Positions 51,016 through 60,377 of a stretch of DNA of 64,000 nt are shown here, one piece after another. The notes under the pieces are model-generated. The model was given only the letters and a program-made list of their open reading frames with translations, was not told the DNA's origin and searched no databases. The translations under genes were made by a program, and so were the position numbers. The stretch covers positions 62,001 to 126,000 of the forward strand of contig JAZSBO010000021.1 in NCBI GenBank assembly GCA_045602425.1, in the 5' to 3' direction. Positions within the stretch are counted from its first letter, which is position 1. Each line of letters begins with the position of its first letter. This DNA comes from RGIG9608 sp045602425. Lineage in GTDB: Bacteria; Bacteroidota; Bacteroidia; Bacteroidales; Paludibacteraceae.

Positions 51016-51558
51016 TTAAAATATTATACTTTGAGCAATTTCTTCGGATTTGCTTTTTCCGCATAGGGTTTCTATAATTGTTAAAGCAAACTCGATAGCA
51101 CAACCCGCACCGCGTGCGGTAATTATATTTTCACTTTTTTCTACTTTATTGAATTGAACATCAGCACCTTTTAGTTGATTCTCAAAACTCGGATAACAAA
51201 CCGCTTTTTTCCCTTCGAGTAACGACATTTGCCCAAAAACAATAGGAGCAGCACAAATGGCTGCAAGCAATTTCTTTTCAGAATGATGTTTTTCTACTAA
51301 ACATTTTAGTTCATCGTGGGCATTTAAGTTATTTGTACCGGGCATTCCTCCTGGTAATAATAGTAAATCTGCTTTGGAAAAATTTGTTTCTGCAAAAATA
51401 GTATCAGCAATGATAGGAATATTATGTGCTCCAACCACTTCCTTATTTTCAGAAATAGAAACGGTTGTTACATCTATTCCTGCACGGCGAAGCATATCAA
51501 TAGGTGTTATTGCCTCTATTTCTTCAAATCCGTTAGCTAAAAAAACAAATGCATTCAT
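51016..51558 (-). CDS. DJ-1/PfpI family protein (YajL/ThiJ type)
   Basis: 180 residues, the standard size. It opens FVFLANGFEEIEAITPIDML, with the conserved Glu, and has the nucleophile elbow KLLAAICAAPIVFGQ (Cys about 101). GARGAGCAIEF-type phrase near residue 148 is the C-terminal family signature. Members are glyoxalases/deglycases or redox-responsive chaperones in the cytoplasm; which applies is not clear. It lies 6 nt after tonB. Confidence 0.92.
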   Translation of the reverse strand: MNAFVFLANGFEEIEAITPIDMLRRAGIDVTTVSISENKEVVGAHNIPIIADTIFAETNFSKADLLLLPGGMPGTNNLNAHDELKCLVEKHHSEKKLLAAICAAPIVFGQMSLLEGKKAVCYPSFENQLKGADVQFNKVEKSENIITARGAGCAIEFALTIIETLCGKSKSEEIAQSIIF

Positions 51559-51564
51559 AAATTT

Positions 51565-52314
51565 TTAATTTAATTTAAAATTATAGGTAATTGTTCCAAT
51601 AGCAATATTGTTGCCAGAAGAGAATTTCGTCTTTTTGGCAGCGTCCATTGCTGCTTTTCGAAGATTTGCATCTGCAATTGTTGTCCCTGCAGCAATCGAA
51701 GTGTCAATTACATTTCCACTTTCGTTTACACGAATACTAACTACCACTTTCCCTTCTTCGTTACTATTATATGAAGGTTTATAAAGAGAACCTTTTAAAT
51801 CTCTACCGTTAAGCGACCAAGAGTTCCCACCCGAAGAACCTTTTCCTGCAGGATTTCCTGCAGTACCACTTCCAGATGTTTGTCCTACTCCACTTATTTG
51901 TTGTCCAAAAACTCCAGCCATTTGATTAGCTTTAGCTGTTTTTGCGGCTTTTTCAGCTTCTATACGCTGACGTTCTAATTCTTCTTGACGTTTTTGCTCT
52001 GCAATAATTTGCTCTTGTCTTTTTTTCTCTTGTTCTTGTTTTTGAGCTTCAAGGTTGACAGTCTCTTCTATGTCTTGAGTCATCAAGTTCTCTTGTGTAA
52101 GAGAAGAACTTGGTGTAATTGGAGTTGGTGGAGTTGTTGTTGCCATGAAGGGTGGCATTTCTCCTAATCCTTCGATGCCATCACCAAAACTAATCATCAC
52201 GCCTTCGTCTTCTTCCTCCTTGCTAAAAGGCATATAAATAAACATCAAAAGCAGTGCAATTAAAACACCGCATACGATCGTAACAAGCGAACTATAGATT
52301 TGAGGTTTATTCAT
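51565..52314 (-). CDS. tonB: TonB-family energy transducer
   Basis: 249 residues. One N-terminal membrane helix (LVTIVCGVLIALLLMFIYMP), a proline-rich and then a Glu/Gln/Arg-rich coiled linker (EQEKKRQEQIIAEQKRQEEL), a Gly/Ser-rich segment, and a C-terminal TonB/TolA-like domain (GKVVVSIRVNESGNVIDTSI). It connects the ExbBD proton motor in the inner membrane to outer-membrane receptors. It is 7 nt after exbD, so all three components are in one operon. Confidence 0.92.
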   Translation of the reverse strand: MNKPQIYSSLVTIVCGVLIALLLMFIYMPFSKEEEDEGVMISFGDGIEGLGEMPPFMATTTPPTPITPSSSLTQENLMTQDIEETVNLEAQKQEQEKKRQEQIIAEQKRQEELERQRIEAEKAAKTAKANQMAGVFGQQISGVGQTSGSGTAGNPAGKGSSGGNSWSLNGRDLKGSLYKPSYNSNEEGKVVVSIRVNESGNVIDTSIAAGTTIADANLRKAAMDAAKKTKFSSGNNIAIGTITYNFKLN

Positions 52315-52321
52315 TTTAGAA

Positions 52322-52738
52322 TTATTTTTCTAATGGTTTTGTTGCAATTACAAGTTTTAATTTGTTTTCATTTGCAATGTCAAGAACTTTTACAATTTCT
52401 TTGTAAGGAACGTTTTCGTCAGCATAGAGAGCAATATGAAATGTAGAGTCTAACGCTTTCTCATTTAAAAGGGTCATTTCTAATTCTTCGAAAAGGATAG
52501 GTTTTGCTTTTTCCTTTTGCTTTGCAATGGTGTATTCTCCGTTTTCAGAAATACCAACTTTGACAATTGTTGTTTTTGTTGCAGTTTTTGCACGACTTTG
52601 AGGTAATTTTACTTTTATGTCGTTGGGAGATGACATCGTTGCTGCTAACATAAAAAATAACAATAACAAAAAAATCATATCTGTCATTGATGACATACTA
52701 AAACTTGCTTCAGCTTTATTTCTTTTTTTTAGAGCCAT
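52322..52738 (-). CDS. exbD: Biopolymer transport protein ExbD/TolR
   Basis: 138 residues. A basic cytoplasmic start, one transmembrane helix (MTDMIFLLLLFFMLAATMSS) with the essential Asp at its beginning, and a periplasmic domain ending in ENKLKLVIATKPLEK. It forms the proton channel with ExbB. It lies 19 nt after exbB. Confidence 0.94.
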   Translation of the reverse strand: MALKKRNKAEASFSMSSMTDMIFLLLLFFMLAATMSSPNDIKVKLPQSRAKTATKTTIVKVGISENGEYTIAKQKEKAKPILFEELEMTLLNEKALDSTFHIALYADENVPYKEIVKVLDIANENKLKLVIATKPLEK

Positions 52739-52757
52739 AACAATGAAATTAAAATGA

Positions 52758-53462
52758 TTATTTCTTACCTGCAGCAGGTTCGTTTAGAAGATCTAAAAAT
52801 TCCATATTTTTAGATTCTAATTTTCTCATAATCTTATCAAGTCGTGCAACTAAAAAATTGTATGCAAAATAGGCACAAACACCAACAATCAAACCAGCAA
52901 CAGTCGTTACCATAGCAGTATAAATGCCGCCTGAAAGATCTCCTAAATTGATTGTATTATCTCCTTTTGTTGACATTTGGTAAAAAGCTTCAACCATACC
53001 AATAACTGTTCCAAGGAATCCTACCATAGGAGCTCCTCCTGCAATTGTAGCCATCATTGTGAAACCCTTTTCAAGTTTTGCAATTTCAATGTTACCGACA
53101 TTTTCTATCGCAACTAAAACATCATTCATCGGACGACCTAAACGACTAATTCCTTTTTCAATCATACGAGCAGAAGGAGTGTGAGTATCTTTGCATAGAT
53201 TCATTGCCGAGTCAATTTTCCCATCGTAGATGTAATCTTTTATTCTGTTCATAAACGAAGCGTCTTCTTTTGATGCTTTTTGTAGAACGATTAGACGTTC
53301 AACAAAAATGTAAATAGCAAGAAGTAGCATAAGTGCAAGAGGAATCATTAACCAACCGCCTTTTAAGGCTAAATCCCAAAGACTCATTTGTTCTGAGGTA
53401 GTTTCTTCGATAACAACAGGAGTTGTATCTGCAATAACTTGTAATAAAATTGTTAAATTCAT
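52758..53462 (-). CDS. exbB: MotA/TolQ/ExbB proton channel family protein
   Basis: 234 residues with three membrane helices: MIPLALMLLLAIYIFVERLI, a central AGGAPMVGFLGTVIGMVEAF and GGIYTAMVTTVAGLIVGVCA. The conserved ATIAGGAPMVGFLGTV and TTVAGLIVG blocks carry the polar residues for proton flow. It powers TonB. It starts 7 nt after the pdxJ stop. Confidence 0.95.
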   Translation of the reverse strand: MNLTILLQVIADTTPVVIEETTSEQMSLWDLALKGGWLMIPLALMLLLAIYIFVERLIVLQKASKEDASFMNRIKDYIYDGKIDSAMNLCKDTHTPSARMIEKGISRLGRPMNDVLVAIENVGNIEIAKLEKGFTMMATIAGGAPMVGFLGTVIGMVEAFYQMSTKGDNTINLGDLSGGIYTAMVTTVAGLIVGVCAYFAYNFLVARLDKIMRKLESKNMEFLDLLNEPAAGKK

Positions 53463-53469
53463 AATGTTT

Positions 53470-54183
53470 TTATTTTAAAGCGTTTTTATATTTTTCAATT
53501 GTATTTTTTAGTCCAAAATAGAGAGCATCTGCTATAAGTGCATGTCCTATAGATACCTCCTTAAGGAATGGTATGCTTTGGTACATATATGCTAAATTCT
53601 CTAAACTTAAATCGTGTCCAGCATTGACTCCTAATCCACATTCGTGAGCTTTTTTTGCAGCAGCAACGAAAGGTGCTATGGCAAGTTCTTTATTTTTTGC
53701 ATAATTATTTGCATAAGGTTCTGTATAAAGTTCTATACGATCAGTTCCTGTTTTTGCTGCCGCTAAAATGTTCTCTATTTCAGTTCCAACAAAAATAGAT
53801 ACTCTGATATTTTTTTCATGAAAAGTATCAACTAAATCTTTTAAAAAGGATTGATTGCTTATACAATCCCATCCTGCATTTGAGGTAATTGCATCTGGAG
53901 CATCTGGAACTAATGTTACTTGGGTAGGAACAACTGTTTTAACCAAGTTAACAAAATTGTCAGAAGGGTAGCCCTCGATATTAAATTCTGTTGTGATATG
54001 TGGCCGAAGTTCAAACACATCGCTGTAACGTATGTGTCGTTCATCGGGACGCGGATGTACAGTTATGCCTTCCGCTCCAAACATTTGGCAGTCTTTTGCA
54101 ATTTGTAGTACATTGGGAGTATTGCCTCCTCTGGCATTTCGCAGTGTTGCTATTTTATTTATGTTAACACTTAATTTGGTCAT
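53470..54183 (-). CDS. pdxJ: Pyridoxine 5'-phosphate synthase
   Basis: 237 residues. It condenses 1-deoxy-D-xylulose 5-phosphate with the product of PdxA to form pyridoxine 5'-phosphate. TIM-barrel motifs: LSVNINKIATLRNARGGNTP, GITVHPRPDERHIRYSDV with the catalytic His, PDAPDAITSNAGWD, and the C-terminal GLGVNAGHDLSLENLAYM and SIGHALIADALYFG. It heads the exbB-exbD-tonB operon on the minus strand; its pathway partner pdxA is in the divergent operon. Confidence 0.97.
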   Translation of the reverse strand: MTKLSVNINKIATLRNARGGNTPNVLQIAKDCQMFGAEGITVHPRPDERHIRYSDVFELRPHITTEFNIEGYPSDNFVNLVKTVVPTQVTLVPDAPDAITSNAGWDCISNQSFLKDLVDTFHEKNIRVSIFVGTEIENILAAAKTGTDRIELYTEPYANNYAKNKELAIAPFVAAAKKAHECGLGVNAGHDLSLENLAYMYQSIPFLKEVSIGHALIADALYFGLKNTIEKYKNALK

Positions 54184-54234
54184 TTCTGTGAAGACGTTTG
54201 CATTTGTTTATTTTTGTCATATGCTTTTCTTTTG

Positions 54235-54242
54235 TACTTTTG
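54235..54242 (+). promoter_or_regulatory. -7 element (TACTTTTG) of the nadK operon
   Basis: TACTTTTG matches TAnnTTTG; a TTTTTG ends 18 bp upstream at 54216. The predicted start is near 54248. Confidence 0.6.
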
Positions 54243-54261
54243 CAAGAAGAGAAAAACATTG

Positions 54262-54269
54262 CAAAAATA
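54262..54269 (-). promoter_or_regulatory. -7 element (TATTTTTG) of the pdxJ operon
   Basis: TATTTTTG on the minus strand; the predicted start near 54256 lies just past the nadK start point, so the two transcripts would overlap by a few bases at their 5' ends. Confidence 0.45.
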
Positions 54270-54321
54270 ACATTTTAAATGAGATTTTAAGTTGACTTCA
54301 TTAATTTAATTCTTAAAAATT

Positions 54322-55194
54322 ATGACGGTTGTTGTTTTTGGAAATAATTATCGAAAAGAGACTTTAAAACAAGCAGAAATTTTGTTTTGTATTTTGAAAG
54401 AATACAATATTTCTGTAGGAATAGAGCCTATGTTTTATGACTTTCTTTGCAATGATTTAAACTTTACTCCTAAAGTTGATTTTATACTTTCGGATGATAA
54501 TTTTCAGGCAGATTTGGCATTGAGCATAGGAGGTGATGGTACATTTCTGAAAGTAGCATCACGTATTGGAAATAAAAATATCCCGATATTAGGAATAAAT
54601 ACGGGTAGATTAGGATTTTTAGCAGATATTTCAGGCGAAGAAATTGTTGCTGCTTTTGATGATATTTTAAATAATCGTTATAGAGTTGAAGAGCGGACTG
54701 TTTTGCAGGTGAAGACTTCTGAATCGAATTCAATTTTTGGTTATGCACTGAACGAAGTTGCTGTTTTAAAGCAAGATAGTTCATCGATGATTACTGTGCG
54801 AACACAACTTAATGAAGAATTTTTGACAGATTATCAGGCAGATGGATTAGTAGTGTCAACTCCGACAGGTTCAACAGCCTATTCAATGAGCGTTGGTGGA
54901 CCATTGGTATTGCCACAATCGAAAAATCTTGTATTGGCAGCTGTGGCTCCTCATAGTTTGAATGTTCGTCCATTAGTTGTTCCTGATAATTTCAAAATTG
55001 GGCTTGATGTGAAGAGTCGTTCAGGATGTTATTTGATAGCATTAGATGGACGTTCGGCGGTATTAGATCAAACAACAAAAGTTCTAATACAAAAAGCTGA
55101 TTATACCATAAAACTTCTGAAACGAGAGAATTATACTTTTTATAATACGCTTCGTAATAAATTGATGTGGGGCATTGACAAACGAACTTTTTGA
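54322..55194 (+). CDS. nadK: NAD kinase
   Basis: 290 residues. It phosphorylates NAD+ to NADP+ using ATP. Key motifs are SIGGDGTFLKVASRIGNKNI (GGDG), LGINTGRLGFL, the ADGLVVSTPTGSTAYSMSVG block with the conserved Asp/Thr/Ser cluster, and LDGRSAVLDQ. It heads an operon with fmt (ATG 2 nt after the nadK stop), the DUF4837 lipoprotein and pdxA. Confidence 0.97.
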   Translation: MTVVVFGNNYRKETLKQAEILFCILKEYNISVGIEPMFYDFLCNDLNFTPKVDFILSDDNFQADLALSIGGDGTFLKVASRIGNKNIPILGINTGRLGFLADISGEEIVAAFDDILNNRYRVEERTVLQVKTSESNSIFGYALNEVAVLKQDSSSMITVRTQLNEEFLTDYQADGLVVSTPTGSTAYSMSVGGPLVLPQSKNLVLAAVAPHSLNVRPLVVPDNFKIGLDVKSRSGCYLIALDGRSAVLDQTTKVLIQKADYTIKLLKRENYTFYNTLRNKLMWGIDKRTF

Positions 55195-55196
55195 TA

Positions 55197-56156
55197 ATGA
55201 ATAAATCAGATTTAAGAATTATTTATATGGGAACACCAGACTTTGCGGTAGAATCGTTAAAGGTTTTGGTGGAAAGTGGTTATAATGTCGTAGCTGTTAT
55301 TACGATGCCAGATAAACCCATTGGTCGTGGGTACAAGGTGCAATCATCGGCAGTAAAAATGTATGCCGACTCTAAAAATATACCAGTACTTCAGCCTCAA
55401 AATTTGAAAGATACCTCCTTTTTAGATAAATTGCGTTCCTATAAGGCTGATTTACAAATAGTAGTGGCTTTCAGAATGCTTCCACAAGTGGTGTGGTCTA
55501 TGCCTCGTTTAGGGACATTTAATCTACATGCTTCGCTATTGCCACAATACAGAGGGGCAGCACCTATCAATTGGGCAATAATAAATGGAGAAAAAGAAAC
55601 AGGTGTAACAACTTTCTTCCTTCAGCATGAAATAGATACAGGGAATATTATTTTGCAAGAAAAAATCGCCATATCAGAAAATGAAAATGCGGGCGATATT
55701 CATGACAAGTTGATGTTTTTAGGAGCCAAAGTTGTGTTAAAAACAGTTGATTTAATATTAGAGAGTAATGTAACAGCAATCCCTCAATCGGAAGCCATAA
55801 CTTTGAAAGTTGCACCAAAAATATTTAAAGAAACTTGTCAAATAAATTGGAATAGCGATGCAATGAGTATATTTAATCTTATACGAGGATTATCACCTTT
55901 CCCAGGTGCATGGTTTGAATGGACGTTACCCGATAAAACCAAATCAATAGTAAAGGTGTTTGATTCAAAAATAGAACTTTGCCAACATAATCATTCTGTA
56001 GGAACTATAATGTTTGATAATGAAAGCTTTAAAGTTGCTCTAAATGATGGCTATTTAACAATATTGAATTTGCAAGTGCCAGGAAAAAAGCGAATGAGTA
56101 CAGCTGATTTTTTACGTGGATTTAAACATTTTAATGAGTGTGTTATTAATATATAA
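55197..56156 (+). CDS. fmt: Methionyl-tRNA formyltransferase
   Basis: 319 residues from the ATG at 55197, just after the nadK stop at 55192-55194. It formylates initiator Met-tRNA. Motifs: IYMGTPDFAVESLKVL, MPDKPIGRGYKV, NLHASLLPQYRGAAPINWAI with the catalytic Asn/His region, and INGEKETGVTTFFL. The C-terminal OB domain (SPFPGAWFEWTLPDK) is present. Fmt together with the downstream genes forms one transcript. Confidence 0.97.
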   Translation: MNKSDLRIIYMGTPDFAVESLKVLVESGYNVVAVITMPDKPIGRGYKVQSSAVKMYADSKNIPVLQPQNLKDTSFLDKLRSYKADLQIVVAFRMLPQVVWSMPRLGTFNLHASLLPQYRGAAPINWAIINGEKETGVTTFFLQHEIDTGNIILQEKIAISENENAGDIHDKLMFLGAKVVLKTVDLILESNVTAIPQSEAITLKVAPKIFKETCQINWNSDAMSIFNLIRGLSPFPGAWFEWTLPDKTKSIVKVFDSKIELCQHNHSVGTIMFDNESFKVALNDGYLTILNLQVPGKKRMSTADFLRGFKHFNECVINI

Positions 56157-57188
56157 ATGATAAAAAAAATGAAACGAATAATTCTTTTATGTGCGTTGTC
56201 AGCACTATTTATTCTTACTTCGTGTGATTCTAAAATGATTCTACCAAATGCATCAGGTGCAGTATTTGAAGTTTTGGTAGTTATTAACGATTCTGTATGG
56301 AAAACTTCAGAAGGTAAGGCAATTTTTGATTTGATAAATGCGGATATGCTTGATGTTCCACAAAAAGAACCTCTGTTTAAAATGTCACGTGTAAATCATG
56401 CCGAATTTGATAACCTTTTGCGTCCTGCTCGTAATATTTTGATTGTAGATGTAGATTCTCGCTATACTCAACCAAAAGTTTCTTATGCTCACGATCGTTG
56501 GGCACGTCGCCAAGCTGTTGTGATACTTACTATGCCTTCGCGTCAAGGTATAACTACTTTGCTTGATAAAAATGGAAAAAAAATTCAGGACTTTTTTATA
56601 AAATCAGAACGAAAAACATATCAAGATTATTTAGAAACATCACATAGTAGTCAGATGGAGGCTGAAGCTTTTAAGCGTTTTGGTATTCAAATTCTTATTC
56701 CTTTTGAAATGACAAACTATAATTATGGGGAGAATTTTATGTGGATATCAAATGGTGGAGTAAAAGCACGTCAAGATATTGTAATATATTCGTATCCATA
56801 TACAAATGTAGAAAATTTAAAATTAGAGAATTTGATACACAAACGCGACTCTGTGCTTAAAGCAAATATTCCTGGTCCAGAAGAAGAGTCTTATATGGGA
56901 ACAGAACTTGTATATCATACACCAAGTTTGAATGAAATAGCAGTTAATAATGCGTATTGTGCTGAAGTTCATGGATTGTGGAAAGTAATGAATGGTGGCT
57001 TGATGGGAGGACCGTTTGTGAGTCACACACGTATTGATGAAATTAATAATAGAGTGATTACTATTGAAGGTTTTGTTTTTGCTCCAGAGAGAGATAAACG
57101 AAATTATATTAGACAATTGGAAGCTGTGCTTTACACAGCCCGTATGCCACATGAAGTAAATGAGGTTGTTGTACAAAAGAAAAAATAA
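56157..57188 (+). CDS. DUF4837 family lipoprotein
   Basis: 343 residues. The signal peptide ends in LFILTSC (Cys23), a lipobox, so it is exported and lipid-anchored; an ATG at 56169 would shorten it by four residues. Family segments visible are ASGAVFEVLVVINDSVWKTS, MSRVNHAEFDNLLRPARNIL and VMNGGLMGGPFVSHTRIDE. The function is unknown; the family is Bacteroidetes-specific to my knowledge. The start codon follows the fmt stop with no gap. Confidence 0.9.
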   Translation: MIKKMKRIILLCALSALFILTSCDSKMILPNASGAVFEVLVVINDSVWKTSEGKAIFDLINADMLDVPQKEPLFKMSRVNHAEFDNLLRPARNILIVDVDSRYTQPKVSYAHDRWARRQAVVILTMPSRQGITTLLDKNGKKIQDFFIKSERKTYQDYLETSHSSQMEAEAFKRFGIQILIPFEMTNYNYGENFMWISNGGVKARQDIVIYSYPYTNVENLKLENLIHKRDSVLKANIPGPEEESYMGTELVYHTPSLNEIAVNNAYCAEVHGLWKVMNGGLMGGPFVSHTRIDEINNRVITIEGFVFAPERDKRNYIRQLEAVLYTARMPHEVNEVVVQKKK

Positions 57189-57194
57189 AATTTT

Positions 57195-58241
57195 ATGGAT
57201 TTAATAAAAGTTGGAATTACTCATGGCGATATGAATGGTATTGGCTATGAAGTGATATTGAAAACATTAGCTGACAATCGAATATTCGAGAAAGCAATAT
57301 TTATAATTTATGGATACTCCAAAGCGGCTGCTTTTTATCGAAGAACTTTGTGTATGGAGGAGGGTAGTTTGAATATTATAAAATCACCTAAAGATGCATT
57401 ACCAAAATGTATCAATATCATAAATTGTACGGAAGAAGATTTGAAAGTAGAAATGGGGATTGCTACTCCTGAGGCTGGTCGTGTAGCATTTTTAGCATTA
57501 GAAAAAGCAACTGATGATCTAAAAGATAAGTTTATTGATGTTTTGGTTACTGCACCAATCAATAAAAATACGATACAATCGGAAAATTTTAATTTTAAGG
57601 GACATACTGAATATTTAGAAAATAAAGCAGGTAAAGAAGAATCGTTGATGTTTTTTGTAAGTGATTCAATGCGAATAGCTCTTGCAACTAATCATTTGGC
57701 TATTTCGCAGGTATCTAATGTTATTACAGAAGATTTGATTTTTAAGAAACTTTCTTTACTAAATAAATCGTTGAAAGAAGATTTTTTGATACCTCGACCT
57801 CGCATTGCAGTTTTAGCACTGAATCCACATGCAAGTGATAATGGTTTGATTGGGAATGAAGAAAATGAAATAATTATTCCTGCTTTAAAAAAAGCACAAC
57901 AAAATGGTGTTGTATGTGTGGGACCTCTTGCTGCTGATGGCTTTTTTGGTTCAGGTGCTTATACTTCTTATGATGCAGTGTTGGCAATGTATCACGATCA
58001 GGCTTTAGCACCGTTTAAAATTATGTGTATGGAAGATGGCGTGAATTATACGGCATGCTTGCCTTTTGTTCGAACTTCACCTACACATGGGACAGCTTAT
58101 GACAAAGTTGGTAAGCAAAAATCAGAAGAGTCATCGTTTCGTCATGCTATTTATTTGGCAATGGATATTTTTCAGAATAGAAAACGATTTGCAGAAATGA
58201 GTAAAAATCCATTACAAATAAAAAATCAACACAAAAGTTAA
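57195..58241 (+). CDS. pdxA: 4-hydroxythreonine-4-phosphate dehydrogenase
   Basis: 348 residues. It oxidises 4-phosphohydroxy-L-threonine for pyridoxal phosphate synthesis, binding NAD+ and a divalent metal. Motifs: GITHGDMNGIGYEVI, VTAPINKNTIQSENFNFKGH with metal-site His, MYHDQALAPFKIMCM and FVRTSPTHGTAYDKVGK. Together with pdxJ on the other side of the shared intergenic region it marks the DXP-dependent PLP route. Confidence 0.97.
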   Translation: MDLIKVGITHGDMNGIGYEVILKTLADNRIFEKAIFIIYGYSKAAAFYRRTLCMEEGSLNIIKSPKDALPKCINIINCTEEDLKVEMGIATPEAGRVAFLALEKATDDLKDKFIDVLVTAPINKNTIQSENFNFKGHTEYLENKAGKEESLMFFVSDSMRIALATNHLAISQVSNVITEDLIFKKLSLLNKSLKEDFLIPRPRIAVLALNPHASDNGLIGNEENEIIIPALKKAQQNGVVCVGPLAADGFFGSGAYTSYDAVLAMYHDQALAPFKIMCMEDGVNYTACLPFVRTSPTHGTAYDKVGKQKSEESSFRHAIYLAMDIFQNRKRFAEMSKNPLQIKNQHKS

Positions 58242-58270
58242 TCAAAATATATTATAGCAATTTTGCAAAA

Positions 58271-58301
58271 GTAAAAGACTCTTTTTGAAGGGTCTTTTTT
58301 T
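58271..58301 (+). terminator. Intrinsic terminator of the nadK-pdxA operon
   Basis: AAAGACTC and GGGTCTTT pair (8 bp, one T.G) around TTTTTGAA, followed by a T-tract. It touches the stop codon of the converging phosphatase gene. Confidence 0.8.
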
Positions 58302-59008
58302 TAAAAAATCCAGTGTTCTATCAATTCTTTTGCAGAAGAGAAAACAAGATTTGCACCTTCTTTCTTCAACTCTTTAGGATGCAAAATGCCTGTATTTATC
58401 CCAATTGTAAAAATACCAGCAGCTACAGACGAACGAATGCCAAGAGGAGCATTTTCTATAACAATAGCTTCTGATGCTGATATATTTCCTTTTTTCAAAG
58501 CCATTAAATAGGGTTCAGGGTGAGGTTTCCCATATTTTACATCATAGGCAGTAACCATTCTATCGGGATGAAAAATATTTGGAAAGTTTTTATTTAAAGT
58601 TTCGAGTAGTGATTTTTGCCCTGATCCTGTAACTAAAAATATCATCAATCCTGCTGCTTTAACTTTTAATAAAAAATCGTATATATGTGGTATTGGTTGA
58701 ATATTTGCGATTCGATTAAAAATTTCACTTTTTATTTGATAAATTTTTTCAACCTCTTCTGCAGTGGCATTTCTATTGTATTTTTGATGGAAAAATGCAT
58801 TTATCGTTGATTCACCAGTACGTCCTTCATTTAGATAAGCATCGTATTCGGTAAAATCCAAACCATATTGCTGCATAGTTTCGTACCATGCTTTTGCATG
58901 ATAGGGCATAGAATTAAACAAAACCCCATCCATATCAAATAATACGGCTTTGGGGTTTAAATTTGTTTTGTTCGTATTGTTATAACAATTTACAGCTCTT
59001 TGCATCAT
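58301..59008 (-). CDS. HAD-superfamily hydrolase, beta-phosphoglucomutase-like
   Basis: 235 residues. HAD motifs: AVLFDMDGVLFNSMPYHAKA with the nucleophilic Asp, VTGSGQKSLLE, and YGKPHPEPYLMALKKGN followed by IVIENAPLGIRSSVAAG. A four-helix cap of the beta-PGM/GPP type lies between. It likely dephosphorylates a small sugar phosphate. The ATG pair begins directly after the aminotransferase stop (TAAATGATG), so the two are co-translated. Confidence 0.92.
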   Translation of the reverse strand: MMQRAVNCYNNTNKTNLNPKAVLFDMDGVLFNSMPYHAKAWYETMQQYGLDFTEYDAYLNEGRTGESTINAFFHQKYNRNATAEEVEKIYQIKSEIFNRIANIQPIPHIYDFLLKVKAAGLMIFLVTGSGQKSLLETLNKNFPNIFHPDRMVTAYDVKYGKPHPEPYLMALKKGNISASEAIVIENAPLGIRSSVAAGIFTIGINTGILHPKELKKEGANLVFSSAKELIEHWIF

Positions 59009-60202
59009 TTATTGTAATAATGCTAGTGCGTTTTTAATTCGTTTCATTGCTTCTACAATATTGTCATCGCTTGTAGCATAGCTCATACGTATACAATCTG
59101 GAGCACCAAAAGCACCACCACCAACACAAGCTACATGACCTACTTCAAGTAAAAACATTGCTAAATCTGCTGCAGAGTTAATAGTTTTACCATTGTATGA
59201 TTTCCCATAGTATGAATTACATTTTGGGAAAAGATAAAAAGCTCCTTGGGGTACATTAACTTCAAAACCAGGAATCTCTTTTGCCAATTCAACAATAAGA
59301 TTACGACGATTTTCGAAAGCTTTTCTCATCATTTCTACAGGCTCTTGTGTACCTACATAAGCTGCTTCTGCAGCCTTTTGCGAAACAGAGCAAGGTCCAC
59401 TTGTATATTGCCCTTGTAATTTGTTACATGCTTTTACGACCCATTGTGGAGCAGCAATAAAACCAATACGCCAACCTGTCATTGCATAGGCCTTTGAAAC
59501 ACCATTTATGATTACAGTTTGTTGTCTTACGTTTTCAAATTGAGCAATACTTTCGTGAGAGCCAACATAATTGATATGCTCATATATTTCATCCGAAATA
59601 ATTGTTATTTGAGGATATTTAGCTAAAACATCAGCTAAGCTTTTCAATTCGCTCTTTGAATAAACCGCACCTGTAGGATTCGATGGTGAACAGAGTACCA
59701 ATGCTTTTGTACGTGGCGTAATAGCATTTTCTAATTGTTCAGCAGTGATTTTAAAATCTTGCTCAATACCTGCTGAAACAATAACGGGAACACCAGAAGC
59801 TAATTTTACCATTTCGGGGTAACTAACCCAATATGGTGCAGGGATTATCACTTCATCGCCATTGTCTACTATTGCCATAATAACATTACAAACCGACTGT
59901 TTTGCTCCGTTTGAACAAGTAATTTCATCTGGAGTGAAATCCAAATTATTTTCATTTTTCATTTTCTCCACAATTGCATTGCGAAGAGCAGGGTAGCCAG
60001 CCACCGGAGAATAGCGAGAAAAATTGTCATCAATAGCTTTTTTTGCGGCTTCCTTTATATGTGTAGGTGTATCAAAATCAGGTTCTCCTACACTTAAATT
60101 AATAACATCAATTCCTTGAGCCTTCAACTCGCTACTTTTTTGTGACATTGCCAACGTTTCTGATGGCGATAAAGCATTTAGACGTTGTGATAATAAATTC
60201 AT
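59009..60202 (-). CDS. Pyridoxal phosphate-dependent aminotransferase (aspartate aminotransferase type)
   Basis: 397 residues from the ATG at 60202. An in-frame TTG at 60226 is rejected because it lies inside the promoter. Class I aminotransferase motifs: VINLSVGEPDFDTPTHIKEA, CSNGAKQSVCNVIMA, LCSPSNPTGAVYS, ISDEIYEHINYVG, and the PLP Lys in INGVSKAYAMTGWRIGF. It probably moves amino groups between aspartate and 2-oxoglutarate, in the cytoplasm. It heads a two-gene unit with the phosphatase. Confidence 0.94.
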   Translation of the reverse strand: MNLLSQRLNALSPSETLAMSQKSSELKAQGIDVINLSVGEPDFDTPTHIKEAAKKAIDDNFSRYSPVAGYPALRNAIVEKMKNENNLDFTPDEITCSNGAKQSVCNVIMAIVDNGDEVIIPAPYWVSYPEMVKLASGVPVIVSAGIEQDFKITAEQLENAITPRTKALVLCSPSNPTGAVYSKSELKSLADVLAKYPQITIISDEIYEHINYVGSHESIAQFENVRQQTVIINGVSKAYAMTGWRIGFIAAPQWVVKACNKLQGQYTSGPCSVSQKAAEAAYVGTQEPVEMMRKAFENRRNLIVELAKEIPGFEVNVPQGAFYLFPKCNSYYGKSYNGKTINSAADLAMFLLEVGHVACVGGGAFGAPDCIRMSYATSDDNIVEAMKRIKNALALLQ

Positions 60203-60223
60203 ATTCCTTACTATTTTATCTTG

Positions 60224-60231
60224 CAAAGATA
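60224..60231 (-). promoter_or_regulatory. -7 element (TATCTTTG) of the aminotransferase operon
   Basis: TATCTTTG on the minus strand matches TAnnTTTG; the leader would be about 15 nt before the ATG at 60202. Confidence 0.55.
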
Positions 60232-60377
60232 AGGCGTTTTACGAGAAAAACATAATTTTACTTTTTGAAAAGCAATTATATTTTTTCGTCTTCTTAGAAG
60301 TATATAAATTCAATAAAAAATCAATATCAATAGTCAAAAAAAACAATTTTATACACCAAAGAGATAGTTCTTTATTG

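Noticed and set aside
60203..60226. Upstream TTG start for the aminotransferase
   Set aside because: The codon is inside the predicted promoter, so it would not be in the mRNA.
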